A stretch of DNA of 64,000 nt, from positions 171,500 through 235,499 of the forward strand of contig JAEYMI010000013.1 in NCBI GenBank assembly GCA_023461275.1. The letters run 5' to 3'. This stretch comes from Actinomycetes bacterium. GTDB taxonomy: Bacteria; Actinomycetota; Actinomycetes; Mycobacteriales; Mycobacteriaceae. Each line of letters begins with the position of its first letter. Within the stretch, counting starts at the first letter, position 1. The notes beneath the pieces are model-generated. The model was not told where the DNA came from. It was given only the letters and a program-made list of their open reading frames with translations, and ran no database searches. This document shows, piece after piece, positions 34,258 to 41,428 of the stretch. Made by a program: the position numbers and the translations under genes.

Positions 34258-34302
34258 TCGGTAGCGGCAATAGTCTTCGGATCGGCGGTCGCCGAAACAC
34301 CT

Positions 34303-34356
34303 TCCGCTTTAGTGTGACGATTGGTAACGTGTAACCATTCGTCACACTAAAGCGGA
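34303..34356. promoter_or_regulatory. Perfect 18-bp inverted repeat before ephD
   Basis: Arms TCCGCTTTAGTGTGACGA (34303-34320) and its exact complement (34339-34356) enclose an 18-base loop that itself contains GGTAAC..GTAACC. The right arm ends at the GGAGG that should be the ribosome site of the ephD-like gene. It could be a hairpin hiding that site, the terminator of the aminotransferase gene, or a dimeric repressor operator. Confidence 0.7.
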
Positions 34357-34366
34357 GGTGCGCACA

Positions 34367-36148
34367 GTGGTGGAATGGCAACGAGGCGATGTCCACAACG
34401 GTGATATCCGACTCGCCGTCTTCTCCGTCGGCGGCCCGGACCAGCCGGTTCCCGACGACCGGCCGACGGTCATCCTGATCCACGGGTGGCCCGATTCGCA
34501 TCATCTGTGGACCCACGTCGCCCCGCTGTTGGCCGACGATTTCCGCGTCATCGCCTACGACTGTCGCGGCTTCGGTGACAGCGATCATCCCGACGGCGAC
34601 GAGCCGTACCAGCTGGCCGCGATGGCCGACGACTTCTACGCCGTCGCCGAGGCGGTCTGCCCCGACGAGCCGGTCCACGTCCTGGCGCACGACTGGGGAT
34701 CGGTGCTCGCCTGGGAGGCGGTCACCCGCCCGGGCGCGGAGAAGCGCGTCGCGTCGTTCGTCTCGGTGTCGGGTCCCAACCTCGATCACCTCGGTGCGTG
34801 GGCACGCAAGAACCTCGGCAACCCGACGCCCCGCAACGTCGCGCGCGCGTTGGCGCAGGGCGGATCGTCGGCCTACACCGCGTTCTTCCAGGCTCCGGTG
34901 CTGCCGAAACTCTTCTTCCGGGTCACCGGCCGACCGGCGATCTGGCGGGAGTTCCTGCATCGCGTCGAAGGCACTCCCCGTGCGAACGCCACCTTCCAGC
35001 CGAATCTCCAGCAGGACATGATCTCCGGACTTCGGTTGTACCGGGCCAACATTCGGCCCAAGCTCAGCAATCCCGACCCGCGTCCGACGTCGGTTCCGGT
35101 GCTGCAGGTGATCAACGAGCGGGACATCGCGCTGCGCCCGGCCATCTACGACGACACCCACCACTACACCGACCGGCTCTGGCAGAAGCGCAGTCCCACC
35201 GGTCACTGGTTGCCGCTGACGCGCCCGGCCTACCTGGCCGACGTGGCCCACGAATTCATTGCCGAGCGCGCCGGCACCGCCGACGTCGAATCCGGAATGC
35301 TCAACCGTCTGCGCGTGTACGGACCGACTTCGACGCTGTCCGGGAAGTTGGCCGTGATCACCGGTGCCGGCAGCGGCATCGGCCGCGAAACCGCTTATGC
35401 CCTGGCCGAATTGGGCTGCGAGCTGGTCCTTGCCGATCTCGACGTGGTGACCGCGGAACAGACTGCGGCCGAGTGCAAGGCCAAGAGCGCCGGCGCCACC
35501 GCCTACCAGCTCGACGTGTCCGACACCGCGGCCTTCACCGCCTTCGCCGAGACCGTCCAACGCGAACACGGCACCCCAGACATCGTGGTCAACAATGCCG
35601 GAATCGCCTTGGCCGGTTCAGCTCTGGAGGCCACTGATGCCCAGGTGGATCGCCTGCTCAACGTCAACCTACGCGGCGTGATCACCGGCAGTCGCGTGTT
35701 CGGCAAGCAGATGGTGAAGCGCGGCGTCGGCGGAAACATCGTCAACATCGCATCGGCTGCCGCCTTCACCCCGTCCCGCGACCTCGGGATCTACTCCGCA
35801 TCCAAGGCCGGCGTGCTGCTGTTCTCCGAGTCACTGCGCGCCGAACTCGCCGAGCATCGGATCGGGGTCACCGCGATCTGCCCCGGCATCGTGGACACCA
35901 ACATCGTCGCCAGCACCCCGATCGCCGGAGTCGACGCCGAAACCGAAGCAGCACAGCGTGATCGGCTCGACAAGTTCTATCAGCGACGCGGGTTCACCCC
36001 CGACAAGGTGGCTCGCGACATCGTCAAGGCACTGCAGGCCAACAAGGCCGTCGCACCGGTGACCGTCGAGGCCAAGGTCGGGTATCGGATCTACCGATTC
36101 GCACCGTGGCTCTCGCGAATCGGCGCACGGCAGAAGGTCACCCGCTAA
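34367..36148 (+). CDS. ephD: EphD-like epoxide hydrolase fused to a short-chain dehydrogenase
   Basis: A 593-residue fusion. The first half is an alpha/beta epoxide hydrolase: oxyanion motif HGWP (39-42), nucleophile Asp109 in HDWGS, and the late histidine in GHWLPL. The second half is an SDR: TGAGSGIG (about 330), NNAGIA and YSASK. M. tuberculosis EphD has the same layout and length and is linked to oxygenated mycolate metabolism. GTG 34367 has GGAGG at eight bases; GTG 34358 and 34370 are alternatives. A perfect inverted repeat ends at the ribosome site. Two co-directional genes follow, probably in one operon. Confidence 0.9.
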   Translation: MVEWQRGDVHNGDIRLAVFSVGGPDQPVPDDRPTVILIHGWPDSHHLWTHVAPLLADDFRVIAYDCRGFGDSDHPDGDEPYQLAAMADDFYAVAEAVCPDEPVHVLAHDWGSVLAWEAVTRPGAEKRVASFVSVSGPNLDHLGAWARKNLGNPTPRNVARALAQGGSSAYTAFFQAPVLPKLFFRVTGRPAIWREFLHRVEGTPRANATFQPNLQQDMISGLRLYRANIRPKLSNPDPRPTSVPVLQVINERDIALRPAIYDDTHHYTDRLWQKRSPTGHWLPLTRPAYLADVAHEFIAERAGTADVESGMLNRLRVYGPTSTLSGKLAVITGAGSGIGRETAYALAELGCELVLADLDVVTAEQTAAECKAKSAGATAYQLDVSDTAAFTAFAETVQREHGTPDIVVNNAGIALAGSALEATDAQVDRLLNVNLRGVITGSRVFGKQMVKRGVGGNIVNIASAAAFTPSRDLGIYSASKAGVLLFSESLRAELAEHRIGVTAICPGIVDTNIVASTPIAGVDAETEAAQRDRLDKFYQRRGFTPDKVARDIVKALQANKAVAPVTVEAKVGYRIYRFAPWLSRIGARQKVTR

Positions 36149-36201
36149 CCGCCGACCTCGACCCGCTGACCAACCAGCCGCCCGAACCGTCAGGAGACAT
36201 C

Positions 36202-37116
36202 ATGGGTGCTCCCGCTTTTCAGCCATCACCGCACGAGTTCGTCACCGACGACGCCGACCCCGGCCCCGTCGAACTGCATGCGCGCAACGTCGTCTTCGAT
36301 TGGACCACAACGCCGTTGCACTGGATTCCAGGCCATCCGGTGGCGTCGAACTTCATCAGCGTGCTCAATCTCCTTCTGCCAGAGGGGGAACGCTGGTTTG
36401 TGCAGACCTACAACGAGGCGCTGCCGCTGGTACACGACGATGAGCTGGCCGCGACGATGCGCGGGTTCATCGGGCAGGAGGCGATGCACGCCGAGGCGCA
36501 CGACCACGTGCTCTGGGAGTTCCTCGACGTTCACGGGATCGACGCCCGGCCCTATCAGCTGCAGATGCAGTGGCTGTTTCGAAAGATCTTGGGGCCGTTG
36601 GATCATGGCAGCGCCCGTGCCCGCCACAAACACCTCATCGAACGGTTGTGGCTGATCGCCGCTCTGGAGCACTACACGGCGATCCTGGGTGACTTCGCAC
36701 TGAACAACACCTGGAGCGAGCACGGCGCCGACCCGGCGATGACCGACCTGTTCACCTGGCATGGCGCCGAAGAAGTCGAGCATCGAGCAGTGGCACATGA
36801 CGTGGCCACCTACTTCGGCGACAGCTACCTGCGTCGGGGCCGGGCGATGACCTTGGTGCTGCCGGTGCTGATCATCCTGATCTACCGGGGTTTCCGATTC
36901 ATCATGAAGCAGGACAAGTCGTTGTCCTACAACTTGTTTCAACGTCAGTGGCAGTATCACCGCGATGTCCGCGCCGGTCTGCTGCCGAAGGTGTGGCGGG
37001 TGGTGCTGTCCACCGTGAGCTACTTCCGGCCAGGATTTCATCCCGATGAGATCGGCAGTACCGCACAGGCGGTCGCCTACCTGGCGTCGTCCCCGGCCGC
37101 ACGTGGTGCCGACTGA
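36202..37116 (+). CDS. Metal-dependent hydrolase family protein (PF10118), ferritin-like
   Basis: A 304-residue protein of the family named metal-dependent hydrolase. The motifs GQEAMHAEAHDH, ALEHYTAI and HGAEEVEHRAVAHDV supply repeated Glu-x2-His pairs like those of ferritin-like diiron oxygenases; a hydrophobic helix (LVLPVLIILIYRGF) suggests membrane contact. AGGAGA precedes the ATG. Its TGA overlaps the ATG of an iron-sulphur flavin reductase by one base, so I infer that this is the oxygenase or desaturase-like partner of that reductase rather than a hydrolase. Confidence 0.82.
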   Translation: MGAPAFQPSPHEFVTDDADPGPVELHARNVVFDWTTTPLHWIPGHPVASNFISVLNLLLPEGERWFVQTYNEALPLVHDDELAATMRGFIGQEAMHAEAHDHVLWEFLDVHGIDARPYQLQMQWLFRKILGPLDHGSARARHKHLIERLWLIAALEHYTAILGDFALNNTWSEHGADPAMTDLFTWHGAEEVEHRAVAHDVATYFGDSYLRRGRAMTLVLPVLIILIYRGFRFIMKQDKSLSYNLFQRQWQYHRDVRAGLLPKVWRVVLSTVSYFRPGFHPDEIGSTAQAVAYLASSPAARGAD

Positions 37117-38255
37117 TGAACCAACGGGCACACCCGCACACCACCACGCTGACCGCACCGCCGCCGGATCTGTACGGGCGCTGGCAGCGTGATCCGTTGC
37201 TGCGGTTCGGAACCGCGCTCGGCAAGGTCTGGTGGCCATTGTGGCGACCCTTCGCGCCGCTGCGGCTCACCCGCGCCGACGACGGGATCACCACAGTGCG
37301 CATCGTCGGTCGGGAGAAGGTCGCCGACGACGAGAACGTCATCGCCCTCACCTTTGCCGACCCCGACGGCGCCGAGCTGGCGCCGTGGCATGCCGGCGCA
37401 CACCTCGACTTGTTGTTACCGTCGGGCCGGATGCGCGAGTACTCACTGTGCGGCGATCCGGCCGATCGCCACACCTACCGGATCGCGGTACGTCGCATCC
37501 CCGACGGTGGCGGTGGATCCATCGAAGTGCACGACCGGCTTCAGGTCGACGACCTGATCCGAATCAAGGGACCGCGCAACGCCTTTCCGCTCGCCCTGCC
37601 CGGCTACGGGTCGCGCGCGACCACCCTGCGGTTCGTCGCCGCCGGTATCGGCATCACCCCGATCCTGCCGATGCTGGCCGCTGCGCAACGCCGCGGACTG
37701 GACTGGTCGATGATTTACACCGGCCGCAGCCGCGACTCCATTCCCTTCCTCGACGAACTCGCCCGCTATGGCGACCGAGTGACCATTCGTACCGACGACG
37801 AGCACGGCCTGCCGTCGATGCCCGACCTGATCGGTCCCGACGACCCCGAGACCGGCCATACCCCAGGCGGATTGGCCATCTACTGCTGCGGCCCGGTGCC
37901 CATGCTCGAGGCGCTGCGCCGCCACCTCGTCGGCCGCGCCGACATCGAGTTGCACTACGAGCGGTTCAGTCCGCCACCGGTGGAGAACGGAACACCGTTC
38001 ACGATCACGGTCGCCTCGACCGGTGAGGTGATTCCGGTCGCCGACGACGAGTCGGCACTGGCCGCGCTGCGCCGGACCATTCCGTCGGTCCCGTACTCAT
38101 GCCGACAAGGCTTTTGCGGCACATGCAAGATCAGGACGCTGTCCGGCGAGATCGATCACCGGGACAACATCCTGACCGAGCCGGAACGCGCCGACGGCAT
38201 GTTCCTCACCTGCGTATCACGGTGCGACGGAGGTAATCTCACCGTCGATCTGTGA
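37116..38255 (+). CDS. PDR/VanB-type ferredoxin-flavin reductase
   Basis: A 379-residue phthalate-dioxygenase-reductase-like protein. It contains a flavin domain (RMREYSLCGDP, about 107-117), an NAD-binding domain with GIGITPILPML, and a C-terminal plant-type 2Fe-2S domain with CRQGFCGTC and a fourth Cys in FLTCVSRC. It passes electrons from NAD(P)H to an oxygenase. The start overlaps the preceding stop (TGATG), pointing to the diiron-like protein as its partner. Its last 39 bp overlap the 3' end of the convergent exporter gene. Confidence 0.9.
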   Translation: MNQRAHPHTTTLTAPPPDLYGRWQRDPLLRFGTALGKVWWPLWRPFAPLRLTRADDGITTVRIVGREKVADDENVIALTFADPDGAELAPWHAGAHLDLLLPSGRMREYSLCGDPADRHTYRIAVRRIPDGGGGSIEVHDRLQVDDLIRIKGPRNAFPLALPGYGSRATTLRFVAAGIGITPILPMLAAAQRRGLDWSMIYTGRSRDSIPFLDELARYGDRVTIRTDDEHGLPSMPDLIGPDDPETGHTPGGLAIYCCGPVPMLEALRRHLVGRADIELHYERFSPPPVENGTPFTITVASTGEVIPVADDESALAALRRTIPSVPYSCRQGFCGTCKIRTLSGEIDHRDNILTEPERADGMFLTCVSRCDGGNLTVDL

Positions 38256-39881
38256 ATCGACCCGTGGGCCAACGGAGTGTGATCCACCGACCTGCGAGCC
38301 GCCGGCCCGCACGCCACCGGCGTTGTCGGCACCAGAGGCGTTGGGGCGCAATGTCACCGCCGCAATCACCGCCGCTGCGGCGGTGACCGCGACGGCCACC
38401 CACGACGCGTGGTGCAAGCCGGTGACGAACACCTCCGACACCGCGCCACGCACCGCATCGGCTACCGCAGCTGGTGCGTTATCGGCAACCTGCGCGCCGG
38501 CCATCACCGACTGCTGCGCCACCTCGGTCACCTCGCGCGGAATACCCAAGGCGTTCAACCGATCTCCGACGCCGGCCACATAGACCGAGGTCAGCACCGA
38601 GCCGAGGACCGCCACGCCGAGGGTGCCGCCGACCTCACGGGTGGTGTCGTTGACCGCCGCCCCGGCGCCGGCCTGCTCGGGCCGCAGCGCCGACATGATC
38701 AGCGATGTGCACGGACCCGAGATGAACGCGAGCCCGGCCGCCATCAACGACATCGCCCACACGATCAACGACCAGTATCCCGAGGCCGTGGAGCTGAGCT
38801 CGACCAGCGCAAAGCCGGCCGACATCAGCAGCGCGCCAACGGTTGCCACCGGACGCGCACCCCACCTGGCGGTCAGGCCCATCGCCACCGGTGAGAGCAC
38901 CGCCATCACGATGGCGAACGGCAGGGTACGTACCCCGGCCTCCATCGGCCCGTAGCCCTTGACCACCTGGAAGTACTGGGTGATCAGGAAGATGAAGCCG
39001 AACAGTGCGAAGAACGCGATGCTGATCATGCCGGCAGCCGTGGCGAAGTGCCGGTTGGCGAAGAGCCGGACATCGAGGATCGGCGCGTCGACGACGAGTT
39101 GGCGTCGAACGAAGGCAGCCAGGATCAGCCCGGCGATCACCAGCCCGCCCCAGGTCCGCACATCGCCCCAACCATGGTGCGGCCCTTCGATAACCGAGTA
39201 GGTGAGCAGGCCGAGCCCGGCAACGGAGAGGATCACCCCGATCAAATCGAGGCGGGCCACCGCATGGGGTCGGGCGTCGGGGACAAGGGCCACGATCGCC
39301 ACCGTGGCCACCGCCGCGATCGGAATGTTCACCCAGAACACCGATGCCCACGAGTAGTGCTCGAGCAGCCATCCGCCGAGCACCGGTCCGATGGCGACCG
39401 ACACCCCCGACGTCGCGGCCCAGATGCCGACCGCGATGGCCCGCTCTCGTACGTCGGTGAAGACCGTGGTGACCAGCGCCAGCGTGGCCGGAAAGACCAG
39501 TGCGGCAAAGAGTCCGAGTCCCGCGCGGGCCACGATCAGCTGACCGAGCGTACTCGAGAGCCCGGCCGCCGCCGATACCGCCGCGAATCCGCCGATGCCG
39601 ACCAACAGCGCTCGACGATGCCCGAACCGGTCACCGAGGTAGCCGCCGGCAAGCAATAGGCCCGCGAAGACCAGCGTGTAGGCGTCGACGATCCATTGCA
39701 GACCGGAGGTTCCCGCGTTCAGATCGCGGGCCATGGTGGGCAGTGCGACGTTGACGATCGTGTTGTCCACCATGACCAGCAGCAGAGCGAAGCACAGTGC
39801 GGCGAGCGCGGTCCACCGTGCCCGCGGGGAGAGCGTGGTCGGCGAGCCAAGACGTGATCGCGCCAGATGTGATTGCACCAT
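38217..39881 (-). CDS. DHA2-family (EmrB/QacA) multidrug exporter
   Basis: A 554-residue, 14-helix major facilitator. ALCFALLLVMVDNTIVNVALPTMARDL is the first-helix signature with the conserved Asp, LLLAGGYLGDRFGHRRALLVG is motif A, and motif C-type VSVAIGPVLGGWLL follows. It exports hydrophobic drugs or lipids with proton exchange. The ATG at 39881 has AAAGGA upstream. It is divergent from a TetR gene, with two matching operators between them, so it is probably derepressed by that regulator's ligand. Confidence 0.9.
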   Translation of the reverse strand: MVQSHLARSRLGSPTTLSPRARWTALAALCFALLLVMVDNTIVNVALPTMARDLNAGTSGLQWIVDAYTLVFAGLLLAGGYLGDRFGHRRALLVGIGGFAAVSAAAGLSSTLGQLIVARAGLGLFAALVFPATLALVTTVFTDVRERAIAVGIWAATSGVSVAIGPVLGGWLLEHYSWASVFWVNIPIAAVATVAIVALVPDARPHAVARLDLIGVILSVAGLGLLTYSVIEGPHHGWGDVRTWGGLVIAGLILAAFVRRQLVVDAPILDVRLFANRHFATAAGMISIAFFALFGFIFLITQYFQVVKGYGPMEAGVRTLPFAIVMAVLSPVAMGLTARWGARPVATVGALLMSAGFALVELSSTASGYWSLIVWAMSLMAAGLAFISGPCTSLIMSALRPEQAGAGAAVNDTTREVGGTLGVAVLGSVLTSVYVAGVGDRLNALGIPREVTEVAQQSVMAGAQVADNAPAAVADAVRGAVSEVFVTGLHHASWVAVAVTAAAAVIAAVTLRPNASGADNAGGVRAGGSQVGGSHSVGPRVDSQIDGEITSVAP

Positions 39882-39942
39882 CGGATTTCCTTTCGAGAGG
39901 CCGAGGACGACACAACGGCGGTGGCACGTCGTTCTCTAGTTG

Positions 39943-39978
39943 TAGGACATTGTTCTACTTTGATAGAACAACGTTCTA
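39943..39978. promoter_or_regulatory. Twin TetR operators spaced 21 bp
   Basis: TAGAACAACGTTCTA (39964-39978) is a perfect 6-3-6 inverted repeat; TAGGACATTGTTCTA (39943-39957) is the same with one mismatch. Their centres are 21 bp apart, so two dimers would sit on the same face of the helix. A further GTTCTCTAG half-site lies at 39931. All are between the exporter and TetR starts. Confidence 0.7.
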
Positions 39979-39992
39979 GCTAGACTGTCAAG

Positions 39993-40655
39993 GTGGTTCC
40001 CCCGAAAACCTCCCCGCAGAAGAGCTCGCCGTCGAAGAATCCGGCGTCGAAAGCCCCGCACCGCGGCCCGCGCACCCCAGCCGTCGAGGTGCGGTCGGCG
40101 CTGATCGCCGCTGCGCGTCGTCTCCTGGAGCGAGACGGGGTCGCCGCGGTGACCGTGCGAGCCGTCGCGTCGGAGGCAGGTGTCGCCCCGATGGGCGTCT
40201 ACAACCACTTCGACGGCAAGGACGGCCTGCTCGACGCGGTGGTGACCGACGGTTTCGTCGAGTTCGCGCAAGCCATCGGCACCACCGATTCCGATGCCTC
40301 GGCCCGGTTGCTCAACAGCGGCGTGGCCTACCGGCGCTTCGCGCTGAACTATCCGACGCTGTACGAACTGATGTTCTCCACCGAGTGCAACGCCGACATG
40401 GACACCGCCGAGAACGCGTTCCGAGTGCTGACCGACGTCATCCGGTACGGCCAGGCGGCCGGCGTTGTGCGCCCCGGCGACCCCGACGGACTCGCCTTTC
40501 AGACGTGGTCTGCCGTCCACGGTGCGATGAGCCTCGAACTCGCCAGGTCCTATCCGCCGTCGGTGGACGCCGAGGCCAACTTCGAGCAGATTCTCGGGTT
40601 CATCACCAGAGGTCTCGCACCCGACCCGGCCGAAGGATCCGATCTGGGACAATGA
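39993..40655 (+). CDS. TetR-family repressor with C-terminal WHG-type domain
   Basis: A 220-residue TetR regulator. The helix-turn-helix is VTVRAVASEAGVAPMGVYNHFDGKDGLLDAV. The ligand domain contains RRFALNYPTLYELMFS and a TWSAVHGAMSLELA helix, as in the WHG subgroup. A basic, Pro/Ser/Lys-rich 25-residue leader precedes the DNA-binding domain. The GTG at 39993 lies 14 bp after the second operator, so it should repress itself and the divergent exporter. It overlaps the MerR gene by four bases (ATGA). Confidence 0.9.
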   Translation: MVPPKTSPQKSSPSKNPASKAPHRGPRTPAVEVRSALIAAARRLLERDGVAAVTVRAVASEAGVAPMGVYNHFDGKDGLLDAVVTDGFVEFAQAIGTTDSDASARLLNSGVAYRRFALNYPTLYELMFSTECNADMDTAENAFRVLTDVIRYGQAAGVVRPGDPDGLAFQTWSAVHGAMSLELARSYPPSVDAEANFEQILGFITRGLAPDPAEGSDLGQ

Positions 40656-41419
40656 TCGCCGTGACGGAGTATCGGATCGATGATCTCGCCCGCGCGGCCG
40701 GGACCACCACACGCAATGTGCGGGGGTATCAGGACCGCGGGCTGCTGCCCCGTCCCCTGCGACGCGGCCGGATCGCGATCTACACAGACGTGCACCTGTC
40801 ACGACTGAAGGTCATCAACGACCTGCTCCGACGCGGATTCACCATCCGCCACATCGGGGATTTCCTGTCGGGTATCCAGCGGGGCGACGATCTCGCCGAG
40901 GTGCTCGGCCTGCGTGAGGTGATGGCCGAACGGTGGTCGAAGACCACCTCGCACACCATCACCACCGACGACCTCGCCGACATGCTGAATTCGAAGAATC
41001 CCGCCCATCTCGAGCGGCTCACGGAGTTCGGCCTGATCCGTCCCGAGGACAACGATTCACCGCCGTCGAAGTACCGAATCCTGGACTCCGACACCGTGTC
41101 CGCCTACAGCCGGTTGATCAAACTGGGCCTGCCGCTGGCCGGCATCCTGGACGTGCACGGACAACTCGACGCCGACATGGCCGCCGTCGCGGAGACGGTG
41201 ATCTCCGCCGGCCGAGGTGCGGTGACCGAGGGCCGACGCGACGGCTGGTTGCCGTCGACGAATGCCGAAACCGAATGGGTGGCCGAACTGGTGCACTCGT
41301 TGCGTCTTGCGGGCACGGTGTCGGCGCACAACGCTCTGGACCGAGCCCTCGACCGCGATCTGGAACGCCAGCTGGCCGAGTATCTGGGCAAGTCCGCCGC
41401 CGCCGACGACGACATCTGA
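40652..41419 (+). CDS. MerR-family regulator
   Basis: A 255-residue protein. EYRIDDLARAAGTTTRNVRGYQDRGLLPRPLRRGRIAIYTDVHLSRLKVINDLLRRGFTIRHIGDFL is a full MerR DNA-binding domain. The long C-terminal part has no Cys metal site, so an organic or unknown signal is likely. The ATG overlaps the TetR stop (ATGA); a GTG at 40661 is an alternative start. Coupled translation with TetR suggests shared control, but its own target is not visible. Confidence 0.87.
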   Translation: MIAVTEYRIDDLARAAGTTTRNVRGYQDRGLLPRPLRRGRIAIYTDVHLSRLKVINDLLRRGFTIRHIGDFLSGIQRGDDLAEVLGLREVMAERWSKTTSHTITTDDLADMLNSKNPAHLERLTEFGLIRPEDNDSPPSKYRILDSDTVSAYSRLIKLGLPLAGILDVHGQLDADMAAVAETVISAGRGAVTEGRRDGWLPSTNAETEWVAELVHSLRLAGTVSAHNALDRALDRDLERQLAEYLGKSAAADDDI

Positions 41420-41428
41420 CGCCCCGGC

